Shown here: positions 1 to 7,719 of the stretch, piece by piece
Position numbering within the stretch: position 1 is the stretch's first letter
Layout: every line of letters begins with the position of its first letter
Origin: CAUZIZ01 sp047514575
Lineage (GTDB): Bacteria; Acidobacteriota; UBA6911; RPQK01; JAJDTT01
Direction of reading: 5' to 3'
Assembly (NCBI GenBank): GCA_047514575.1
Contig: JAKZYH010000213.1
Location: 1 to 8,098, forward strand
Length of the DNA: 8,098 nt
Program-made: the position numbers and the translations under genes
The notes under the pieces: generated by a model
The model's input: the letters and a program-made list of their open reading frames with translations, nothing else
Told to the model about the DNA's origin: nothing
The model's database searches: none

Positions 1-379
1 GCTCCAGCTCCCAGCGCTCAAGCTCCCCCAGCACCACTTCGCGCAACGAGGTCGGATCCCAGGGTTTCGTGATGTAGCGGTGCACGTGCCCCTGATTGAT
101 GGAATCCATCAAATCGTCAGTCTCGGTGTAGCCCGTCAAGACGATGCGGACGATGTTCTCCCGGACTTCGAGCGACTTGCACAGTAGTTCGACACCGGTC
201 ATGCCGGGCATTCGCTGATCCGTGATCACCGCGGATACGGGTATCTGTAGCAGCAACTCCAGAGCTTCTGAGCCACTCTTCGCCTCGTACACCTCAAAAT
301 CATCCACGAAGGTGCGCTTGAGCTTCTCCAGGTTCGCGACTTCGTCATCGACGATGAGCAGCTTGAGTTTGTCCGTCAT
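1..379 (-). CDS. Response regulator receiver-domain protein (C-terminus cut by window edge)
   Basis: Cytoplasmic phosphoacceptor partner of a histidine kinase. Translating the minus strand from ATG at 379 gives 126 residues with a complete receiver fold: LLIVDDE near the N-terminus (acidic pair D11/D12), the phosphorylation site in ITDQRMPGMTG (D54), the switch threonine in IVLTGYT (T82) and the conserved lysine in YITKPW (K105). The start codon overlaps the stop of the upstream kinase gene as ATGA (376-379), so the two are translationally coupled and very likely a cognate pair. No strong Shine-Dalgarno sequence precedes the start, which fits coupling. The frame is still open at base 1, so the output domain, if there is one, is outside the window. 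The TDQRMPG style is common in regulators carrying HD-GYP, other enzymatic or no output domains, but I cannot tell which applies here. The receiver call is very secure; the output is unknown. Confidence 0.95.
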   Translation of the reverse strand, partial: MTDKLKLLIVDDEVANLEKLKRTFVDDFEVYEAKSGSEALELLLQIPVSAVITDQRMPGMTGVELLCKSLEVRENIVRIVLTGYTETDDLMDSINQGHVHRYITKPWDPTSLREVVLGELERWELE

Positions 380-2544
380 GGCTTCACAGGGAGCTCGATT
401 CGAAATTTGGTGCCTCTCTGCTTTTTACTCTCTACCTTGATGCTACCGTTGTGCTGCTGGACAATCCCGTAGCTGATGCTTAAGCCCAGGCCCGTCCCTT
501 GCCCCACAGGTTTGGTCGTAAAGAAAGGCTCGAAAACCTTGACCAGGTGCTTCTCGTCAATGCCTTCGCCGTTGTCTTCGATCTCGATGACAACATTGTG
601 GTCGTGGTTCTGAGTCCGAATCCAGAGGTCCCCCTCATCTGGAATCGCCTGGCAGGCATTTGAAAGCAGATTCATGAATACCTGGCTCAGGCGACCCGGG
701 TGACATTCGACCTTTGGGAGTGTTCCATATTCCCGGTGGACGCGGACCCGATCCCGGTATTCGTTCTGTAGCAGGTTCAAGGCGAGGTCGAGAGGTTCAT
801 GAATGTCGACGATCCGGGTCTGATCCACATCCATCCTGGAGAAGGCCCGAAGATCCCCGATAATCGCATGGATCCGTTCAGCTCCCTCTTCAAAGTTCGC
901 GATCAAGCGGTCCAGGTCCTTAGTGACGAAAGCGTAGTTGATCTTCTCTCGAAATGCTTCGGCGCCCTGCTTGGTTCCCTCATCAAGATCCGGCTGTAGT
1001 TCGTAAAACTGGATCAAGCCACGCAGCTTTCCGACGTATTTCTTCAGGAAATCGGTATTTCCGTAGATGAAGTTCAAGGGGTTCTTGATCTCGTGTGCGA
1101 TGCCAGCAACCAACTGTCCCAACGATGCCATCTTCTCACTCTGGACCAGCTGCACCTGCGTTTCCTTCAGCTCCTGGTAGGCTTGCCGAACCTCTTCGCC
1201 GGACTCTTGCAACTCCCTGGTCCTCTCATCAACCTTCTCTTCTAGCCTCCGGTTTAGTTCCTGCAGAGCCGAACTGCGATCCTGCAGGGACTGAGCCATT
1301 TCGTTGAAGGTCTTGGCTAGGTTGCCCACCTCATCCTCTCCTGAGACCTCGACCCGTTGGTTGAGATCGCCATCGGCTACGATCCTGGCGCTTCGGGTCA
1401 GTTCCTTGAGCGGAACCGCAATTCGGCGCGCAATGGAATAGGTGAGCAGAGCGACCAGAACGGTAGCGACAGAAACGAACCAGAGGAGAACAAACTTCAG
1501 GTCCTGGACCGGAGCAAAAATGTCCTCCTCATCGATTCCCACGCCACAGATCCATCGAAAAAATTCGTGGTTGACCGCGGCCATACCACTGATCTTTGGT
1601 GTCCCGCGAGGGTATTCATAGGAAAAATGGGTAGCACCCCCTGCCACCGCCTCCTGCAATTCAAACAGTTTGTGATCTTCGATAAGTCGCGAGCCGTAGT
1701 TGTGTCTGCTAGAAGCATCTTCCGGATTGAAATAACTCCGGTTGCTCCGATACTTGTGTCCGATGACCGTGTTCACGTCCCGGCCCCACATGAAGGCGTA
1801 GCCAGAAGGCAGGGAGTGCTGTTCCAGATCCTCTTCCACCTTATCCAGAATTTCCTGAATGGATTCCCAGTTCATCAGTGCCAGCAGCCCACCGAGGATC
1901 TGGCCCGACTCGTCCCGGACCGGATAGGCAAAGCCGATGGTATACTGCCGGGCGGAATCCTCATCCTGGTATTGGTAGAGCGGTTGGACCAGCGGCGAAA
2001 GATGCCAATCCAGAAAACCAACCTCTCCCCTTCGCACCTGTTCTAACCAACTCGAATCCTTGGTATAGGAAAGCAGTGACTCGCCCTCCAGCTGCCGCAG
2101 CCGATCCGGGTCCAGTGGCTGGCTCGGATTCGTGAATTTGCGGTCGATATTGTTGGTCAGTACGAGACTTCCCTCCAGATCGAAAAGACAGATCAGGTCG
2201 TAAACCTCATGAACCTCAACCAACTGGTTCAGAAGCAGTTGCGGCCGACGAGCGGATCGATCCATCAGATACGCACCGAAGCGACCGAAGAGCACCATCG
2301 CCTTCACTTCCTCTTCCTTCTCCAGGATCGTGAGTTGAATGATGTCTGCGATGTCGCGCGCGATCTGCTCTACATAGAGAACGGTTCTATCTTCGGTAAT
2401 GCGCTCCTTGGCCTGGAAGTAGGAAAAAACCGAGACTGCAATCAAAATCAGAAAAAGTGGCAGGATCAGGAGAGCCAGCTTGCGCCGCAGGCTGCCCCAG
2501 AAGAATGGCACCACCTTGTTCCAGAGTCCGGCCCAGAAGCCCAT
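376..2544 (-). CDS. Membrane sensor histidine kinase (sensor domain-HAMP-HisKA-HATPase)
   Basis: Inner-membrane sensor kinase of 722 residues that autophosphorylates on histidine and passes phosphate to a response regulator. Seen in order: a basic N-terminal segment and TM1 (about residues 22-43), an extracytoplasmic domain of about 300 residues (45-348) of the size expected for a double Cache sensor, TM2 (about 350-372), a HAMP domain (about 372-425, including VPLKELTRSARIVADGDL), a heptad-rich coiled coil (425-475), a HisKA H-box GIAHEIKNPLN with phosphoacceptor H484, and an HATPase domain with N-box N625/N629, G1 box DNGEGID (657-663), F-box FEPFFTTK (671-678) and G2 box GQGTGLGLSI (681-690). 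All catalytic motifs are intact. About 80 residues lie between the H-box and the RAFSR segment, longer than a minimal HisKA hairpin. The gene heads a minus-strand operon with the receiver-domain gene. The ligand cannot be inferred. The Cache assignment rests on size and topology only. Confidence 0.95.
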   Translation of the reverse strand: MGFWAGLWNKVVPFFWGSLRRKLALLILPLFLILIAVSVFSYFQAKERITEDRTVLYVEQIARDIADIIQLTILEKEEEVKAMVLFGRFGAYLMDRSARRPQLLLNQLVEVHEVYDLICLFDLEGSLVLTNNIDRKFTNPSQPLDPDRLRQLEGESLLSYTKDSSWLEQVRRGEVGFLDWHLSPLVQPLYQYQDEDSARQYTIGFAYPVRDESGQILGGLLALMNWESIQEILDKVEEDLEQHSLPSGYAFMWGRDVNTVIGHKYRSNRSYFNPEDASSRHNYGSRLIEDHKLFELQEAVAGGATHFSYEYPRGTPKISGMAAVNHEFFRWICGVGIDEEDIFAPVQDLKFVLLWFVSVATVLVALLTYSIARRIAVPLKELTRSARIVADGDLNQRVEVSGEDEVGNLAKTFNEMAQSLQDRSSALQELNRRLEEKVDERTRELQESGEEVRQAYQELKETQVQLVQSEKMASLGQLVAGIAHEIKNPLNFIYGNTDFLKKYVGKLRGLIQFYELQPDLDEGTKQGAEAFREKINYAFVTKDLDRLIANFEEGAERIHAIIGDLRAFSRMDVDQTRIVDIHEPLDLALNLLQNEYRDRVRVHREYGTLPKVECHPGRLSQVFMNLLSNACQAIPDEGDLWIRTQNHDHNVVIEIEDNGEGIDEKHLVKVFEPFFTTKPVGQGTGLGLSISYGIVQQHNGSIKVESKKQRGTKFRIELPVKP

Positions 2545-2562
2545 AAGAAAAACACCCGGAAA

Positions 2563-2600
2563 GTAAGTGCTTTTAACAGTTCACTGGCAAGTTAACTTAC
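2563..2600. promoter_or_regulatory. Cluster of small palindromes in the divergent intergenic region
   Basis: The 196-base gap between the kinase start (2544, minus) and the thioredoxin-like gene (2741, plus) must hold promoters for both directions. Near the kinase side are a perfect 10-base palindrome AAGTTAACTT (2589-2598), a CAGT-TC-ACTG palindrome (2577-2586), and GTAAGT (2563-2568) mirrored by ACTTAC (2595-2600). These could be an operator. A TTGCCA (minus strand, within this cluster) resembles a -35 box but has no convincing -10 partner, so I make no promoter call. The rest of the gap shows nothing recognisable. Confidence 0.2.
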
Positions 2601-2728
2601 AATCAATCCCGCGGTCAAATCCCGATCTGTTGGGCATCGTCCGGCTCGTTACACCGTAGCGCCCTCCGCTTGCTTCGGAGCTTCTTCCTGTTGTACATTT
2701 GCAGAGTGTCGATCCTGCGTTTTGAGCT

Positions 2729-2734
2729 AAGGGG
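2729..2734 (+). promoter_or_regulatory. Shine-Dalgarno sequence for the TlpA-like gene
   Basis: AAGGGG lies 6 bases before the ATG at 2741. It supports that start over the internal ATG 33 bases downstream (residue 12), which would also shorten the basic N-terminus of the membrane anchor. Confidence 0.6.
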
Positions 2735-2740
2735 TTTTTC

Positions 2741-3340
2741 ATGTTGAAGCGGTTGGGGAAACTGAGAGCTCGGATGAATCCTACGGGTGTTGTAGTCGTC
2801 GGAATACCCGTTCTGCTCTTGTGTATTGTCTCGCGCTGCTTCTCCATCCCTTCTGCATCTCCTGAGACCGAATCTCCTGAGACCGAGGAAAACCTCTGGG
2901 TTCCGGTGAGTGAGCGCTCGAGCGTGGATTTATCCGGCTTCTTGACCACTCTCGAGGGCGAAAAAGTAGCTCTGGAGGATCTCCGAAACAAAGCACTCTT
3001 ACTCAACGTCTGGGCAACCTGGTGTGGTCCTTGTCGGATCGAGATGCCGTTTCTAGCTGAGCTTCATGAGAATCTCTCGGATGAGGGATTGACGATCGTG
3101 GCAGTCAGCAGTGAAGACGCTATGGCGGTTCAGACCTATCTTGAAGAGACCGATGTAGACCATCCATTCCCGCTGCTCCTGGATAGTGATAGCATCCTGG
3201 CAGACCGGTTCGGTGTCCATGGGCTCCCTACAACTATTGTGATTGACCCCGAAGGCAGGCTGGCCCTGCGGCACGTAGGCATCTATTCCTGGAACTCTCC
3301 CAACGTTGTTAATGGTTTTCGCCAACTGATGGGCGAATGA
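2741..3340 (+). CDS. TlpA/ResA-like membrane-anchored thioredoxin-fold protein
   Basis: Predicted extracytoplasmic thiol-disulfide oxidoreductase of the TlpA/ResA group, 199 residues. These proteins typically reduce disulfides in the periplasm, for example during cytochrome c maturation; the substrate here is unknown. The N-terminus is basic (MLKRLGKLRAR) followed by a hydrophobic segment (about 16-32), consistent with a signal anchor. The two cysteines there (C28, C33) do not sit in a good lipobox, so I favour an anchor over a lipoprotein. A short acidic linker (about 36-50) contains SPETE twice. The thioredoxin fold carries the active site WATWCGPC (C95, C98), a cis-proline motif GLPTT (P163) and the extended IDPEG hairpin typical of TlpA relatives. 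The 3' end overlaps thrC by ATGA (3337-3340), so the two are probably co-transcribed although their functions are not obviously related. No cytochrome biogenesis genes are visible nearby. Confidence 0.9.
   Translation: MLKRLGKLRARMNPTGVVVVGIPVLLLCIVSRCFSIPSASPETESPETEENLWVPVSERSSVDLSGFLTTLEGEKVALEDLRNKALLLNVWATWCGPCRIEMPFLAELHENLSDEGLTIVAVSSEDAMAVQTYLEETDVDHPFPLLLDSDSILADRFGVHGLPTTIVIDPEGRLALRHVGIYSWNSPNVVNGFRQLMGE
2857..2886 (+). repeat. Perfect 15-base tandem duplication inside the TlpA-like gene
   Basis: ATCTCCTGAGACCGA occurs twice head to tail with no difference (2857-2871 and 2872-2886). The unit is a multiple of three and duplicates the residues SPETE in the linker between membrane anchor and thioredoxin fold, so the reading frame is kept. 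Confidence 0.95.
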
Positions 3341-4701
3341 ACTCACCTTTTTTCTTCCGCTGCATCAATCAATCCTGCCAGCGTGACTTTGACATCAACG
3401 AAAAACTCTACCAATGCCCGGCCTGCTCGGATCTACTGGATATCGCCTACGACTTTGAGCCGGTCGATGTAGATCAGCTGAAGGCTACCTTCTCTCGGCG
3501 CAGGACTTCCTCGGATCCGCTAGACGTGAGTGGCGTCTGGCGCTATCGGGAGTTCCTTCCCTTCAGGGGCGAGGATCTACGCCATGTCGTGACTCTGGGA
3601 GAAGGCAATTCTCCGATACTGGAGGTGCCACGTTGCGCCGAGTACGTAGGCCTGGAGCGGCTTCGAATCAAGCATCTGGGATGGAACCCCAGCGGTTCCT
3701 TCAAGGATTATGGCATGACCGTGGCCGTCTCACAGGCCAGCAAGCTCAATTCCCAGGTAGTCGCCTGCGCCTCTACTGGAAACACCTCTGCTTCCATGGC
3801 AGCCTACTGTGCTCGTACCGATCTGCGGGCGGTCGTCTTTATTCCAGAGGGCCAGATCGCCTACGGCAAACTAGCACAGGCTCTGGACTATGGGGCGCTG
3901 ACGCTGCAGATTCGTGGAAATTTCGACACCGCAATGAGGTTGGTTCAAGAGCTTGGTCGGGAAACGGACCTCTACCTGATGAATTCGATCAATCCTTTCC
4001 GGCTCGAGGGACAGAAGCTCGCCATTGTCGAGCTGCTGGACCAGCTGGACTGGCAGATTCCCGACCGGATCGTGGTGCCCGGCGGCAATCTGGGGAACAG
4101 TTCATCCTATGGAAAAATCCTGATGGAGCTGAAGGAGCTGGGTTTCATCGACAAAGTACCCCGAATCACGATCATCCAGGCCGAGGGAGCCGATCCCCTC
4201 TATCGTACGCTCGTGACCAGTTCTGAAGTGCTGGTTCCTGTAGCCGACGCCTGGACCCTTGCGAGTGCCATCAAGATCGGTAGGCCGATTAGCTGGAAGA
4301 AGGCAGTTCGGGCGCTGCAGTTCTCCGACGGTTGGTGCGATAAAGTCGACGAGCAGGAAATCGCCGACGCCAAAGCGATCCTGGGCCGGGACGGTATCGG
4401 CTGTGAGCCGGCCTCGGCCACGACGATCGCGGGATTGAAGAGGATGCTGGCTTTGACCCATGAGGCTCAACCCCAGGTGACCATCGACCCCGGCGAGGAT
4501 GTCGTCGCAGTCCTGACCGGACATCAACTGAAGGATCCGGAATATACAGTCAACTACCATCTGGACAACCTTTACGAGCACGCAACCTATGAGAATGTGC
4601 TGGTGGAGAAAACGGGCAAGCTGACGTCCACCCATGCCAACAAGCCGATCGAGATTGACCCTGACAAGGACGAGATCCTGCGCTTACTCGATCTCAGGTA
4701 G
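3337..4701 (+). CDS. thrC: Threonine synthase (PLP-dependent, with N-terminal zinc ribbon)
   Basis: Converts O-phosphohomoserine to L-threonine, the last step of threonine biosynthesis, in the cytoplasm. The 454-residue protein starts with a four-cysteine zinc-ribbon-like module (C9, C14, C27, C30) seen in a subset of threonine synthases, followed by the fold-type II PLP enzyme core. Visible motifs are a TLGEGNSP segment (about 86-93), NPSGSFKDYG with the Schiff-base lysine K123, the STGNTSAS loop (about 146-153), and the glycine-rich phosphate-binding loop PGGNLGN (248-254). The C-terminal region (GIGCEPASATTIAGLK, then LTGHQLKDPEY) is also typical of ThrC and argues against a dehydratase or cysteine synthase. 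The ATG is embedded in the stop of the upstream gene (ATGA), with only a weak GGGCG before it, implying translational coupling. A hairpin-rich mobile element begins 11 bases after the TAG. Length and motifs indicate an intact enzyme. Confidence 0.95.
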   Translation: MNSPFFFRCINQSCQRDFDINEKLYQCPACSDLLDIAYDFEPVDVDQLKATFSRRRTSSDPLDVSGVWRYREFLPFRGEDLRHVVTLGEGNSPILEVPRCAEYVGLERLRIKHLGWNPSGSFKDYGMTVAVSQASKLNSQVVACASTGNTSASMAAYCARTDLRAVVFIPEGQIAYGKLAQALDYGALTLQIRGNFDTAMRLVQELGRETDLYLMNSINPFRLEGQKLAIVELLDQLDWQIPDRIVVPGGNLGNSSSYGKILMELKELGFIDKVPRITIIQAEGADPLYRTLVTSSEVLVPVADAWTLASAIKIGRPISWKKAVRALQFSDGWCDKVDEQEIADAKAILGRDGIGCEPASATTIAGLKRMLALTHEAQPQVTIDPGEDVVAVLTGHQLKDPEYTVNYHLDNLYEHATYENVLVEKTGKLTSTHANKPIEIDPDKDEILRLLDLR

Positions 4702-4712
4702 GGTAGCGATGC

Positions 4713-4879
4713 TAGTACGTTGTAACACAGATTATTTCGGGTTTGCCGGTGGGGCTTGTGAGGCGAGATCAAGGCAGGAGGAGGAAGTCGATGTTTGGCC
4801 ATCTTCGACGACGACCAACGCAGAGATCGTCCACAACCCTCATCGGCAAATCCGTCATAATCTGTGTTACAACGTACTA
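4713..4879. mobile_element. MITE-like palindromic element with TA-bordered terminal inverted repeats
   Basis: Positions 4713-4735 are the exact reverse complement of 4857-4879 (23/23 bases). The outermost two bases on each side are TA, so the element proper can be read as 4715-4877 (163 bases) with 21-base perfect terminal repeats flanked by a TA duplication, as in IS630/Tc1-mariner-related MITEs. Complementarity continues inward: 4738-4760 match the reverse complement of 4832-4854 at 19 of 23 positions. The middle holds GTCGA (4787-4791) facing TCGAC (4805-4809) around TGGCCA (4796-4801), so almost the whole element folds into one long hairpin. It encodes no transposase; the open frames crossing it on both strands are by-products of the palindrome. 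It sits between thrC and the ATPase gene. A stand-alone palindromic repeat family is an alternative to a transposase-mobilised MITE. The inverted repeat is certain; the mobile nature is inferred. Confidence 0.7.
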
Positions 4880-4898
4880 AATCTCCCGCACTTTTCTT

Positions 4899-4905
4899 GA
4901 AAGGA
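4899..4905 (+). promoter_or_regulatory. Shine-Dalgarno sequence preceding non-canonical start codons
   Basis: GAAAGGA fits the 16S anti-SD sequence well. The AAGGA core is 5 bases before ATC (4911) and 8 bases before ATA (4914). No ATG, GTG or TTG lies at a suitable distance in the ATPase frame. A TTG at 4897 overlaps the site but opens a different frame that soon stops. The site therefore points to translation beginning at 4911 or 4914. Confidence 0.55.
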
Positions 4906-4913
4906 CCCAAATC

Positions 4914-6404
<1,491 letters not shown>

Positions 6405-6416
6405 GCCAAGGTTGAG

Positions 6417-7667
6417 ATGGCGAGATTTCGATACAGCAAGTTCCTTCCCAGTCTGGCGGACGAGGTCGATCTCGAACAGTTGCTGGAGCAGCTGAAGGAC
6501 TTCTTCTTCGACAGTGGGTTCTATTCCCAATTCTATCCTCAGGGAGACCCTTCGCCGATGGAGCTGCGTAGGGCACTAGCTGAGATCCTGAGCAAGAACG
6601 ATCTCCTGCCCGATTCCTGGCGTCAGTCGCTGAAGGAGTTCGCCGAGGACCCGGCTAGCGATCCCCCGCGCGAGATTCAGGACCTTCTTGACCGTATCCT
6701 CGAACGTCTCACCGAGGAGGGCTACCTCCGAGTCCAGGCGGATGAAGGCTCAGGACAACACCCCTCAAGCGATGTGGGGAGTACTGGAGATGCGGCCACG
6801 ACCGTGAAGTTCGAACTCACGCAAAAGGGGATCGATTTTCTGGGCTACAAGACTTTGGGCGAGCTGATGAGCTCTCTGGGACGCAGCAGTTTCGGAAGCC
6901 ATGACACCGACCAGTTCGCCACAGGTGTACAGGCGGACGCACCTAGCAAGGTCTACGAATTTGGGGACACCTTGAATCTGGACATCAGCGAAACCCTACT
7001 GAATTCGGTGCGGAGAGCGGGGCTCCAGCTTCCGCTCTCGCTCGAGTACAGCGATCTGATGGTTTACCAAACCGATCACCAGAGCTCTTGCGCGACCGTT
7101 CTCATGCTCGATTGCAGCCACAGCATGATCCTCTATGGAGAGGATCGGTTTACGCCAGCAAAGAACGTAGCGCTGGCACTCGCTCATCTGATCCGTGCCC
7201 GGTTCCCCGGCGACTCGCTCCACATCGTCCTGTTTCACGACTCGGCGCAGGAAATTCCCTTGGTCAAGCTGCCCTCGGTAAAAATCGGCCCCTACCACAC
7301 CAATACCTGCGAAGGATTGCGCCTCTCTCGCCGAATTCTTCTGAATCAGAAGAAGGAGATGCGCCAGATCATCATGATCACGGATGGAAAACCCTCTGCC
7401 ATTACCTTGAGCGACGGACGCATCTACAAGAATTCATTTGGTCTCGACCCATTGATTCTCCGGCAAACCTTCGCCGAGGTAGCCAACTGCCGCAACTCGC
7501 GAATCCTGATCAATACGTTCATGCTGGCACGCGATTACTACCTGGTTGAATTCGTCAAGCGAGTTTCACAGATCTGCCGTGGAAAGGCCTATTTCACCTC
7601 CACTCTCAACCTCGGTGACTACCTACTCATGGACTTCATGACCAAGAAGGCACGGAGCATCCACTAG
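6417..7667 (+). CDS. VWA-domain protein, partner of the ChlI-like ATPase
   Basis: A 416-residue cytoplasmic protein (no signal peptide or membrane segment) whose C-terminal half is a von Willebrand factor A domain. The metal-ion-dependent adhesion site is complete: DCSHS (D232, S234, S236), a threonine in YHTNTCEG (T295 or T297) and MITDGKPS (D323). The N-terminal 200 residues are helical and acidic and match no domain I recognise; FELTQKGIDFLGYKTL (about 132-147) resembles a short winged-helix-like element found before VWA domains in ATPase-linked proteins, though this is only an impression. It starts at ATG 6417, 12 bases after the ATPase stop, with AAGG (6408-6411) as Shine-Dalgarno sequence, so the two are surely one operon. 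By analogy with ViaA, CbbO and ChlD, the VWA protein would bind the ATPase ring and recruit the substrate through Mg2+ coordination. The substrate is unknown. Confidence 0.88.
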   Translation: MARFRYSKFLPSLADEVDLEQLLEQLKDFFFDSGFYSQFYPQGDPSPMELRRALAEILSKNDLLPDSWRQSLKEFAEDPASDPPREIQDLLDRILERLTEEGYLRVQADEGSGQHPSSDVGSTGDAATTVKFELTQKGIDFLGYKTLGELMSSLGRSSFGSHDTDQFATGVQADAPSKVYEFGDTLNLDISETLLNSVRRAGLQLPLSLEYSDLMVYQTDHQSSCATVLMLDCSHSMILYGEDRFTPAKNVALALAHLIRARFPGDSLHIVLFHDSAQEIPLVKLPSVKIGPYHTNTCEGLRLSRRILLNQKKEMRQIIMITDGKPSAITLSDGRIYKNSFGLDPLILRQTFAEVANCRNSRILINTFMLARDYYLVEFVKRVSQICRGKAYFTSTLNLGDYLLMDFMTKKARSIH

Positions 7668-7719
7668 CCCGGCTGCCCCGTCTCCCGAGCCTTTGCCCAA
7701 AGTGATAACATGGGATGCC

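Noticed and set aside
1357..2046. Long plus-strand open frame opposite the kinase
   Set aside because: It is a shadow of the histidine kinase coding strand, whose domains are unambiguous; it has no recognisable motif.
2691..2720. TTGTAC as a -35 box for the TlpA-like gene
   Set aside because: No acceptable -10 sequence occurs at 15-19 bases downstream.
4713..4879. Simple Rho-independent terminator for thrC
   Set aside because: The hairpin is far longer than usual and is followed by AATCTCCCGC rather than a T-run. A role in attenuation is possible but the canonical call is not supported.
4709..4900. Insertion of the element having removed the original ATPase start codon
   Set aside because: Joining 4714 to 4880 restores a site that still has TAA in the ATPase frame and no ATG/GTG/TTG downstream of it, so the missing start is not explained by the insertion.
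4587..4910. Overlapping open frames on both strands across 4587-4910 as small proteins
   Set aside because: They exist because the palindromic element reads similarly on both strands (both contain VRCNTDY and NLCYNV); they have no ribosome binding site and overlap thrC or the ATPase leader.
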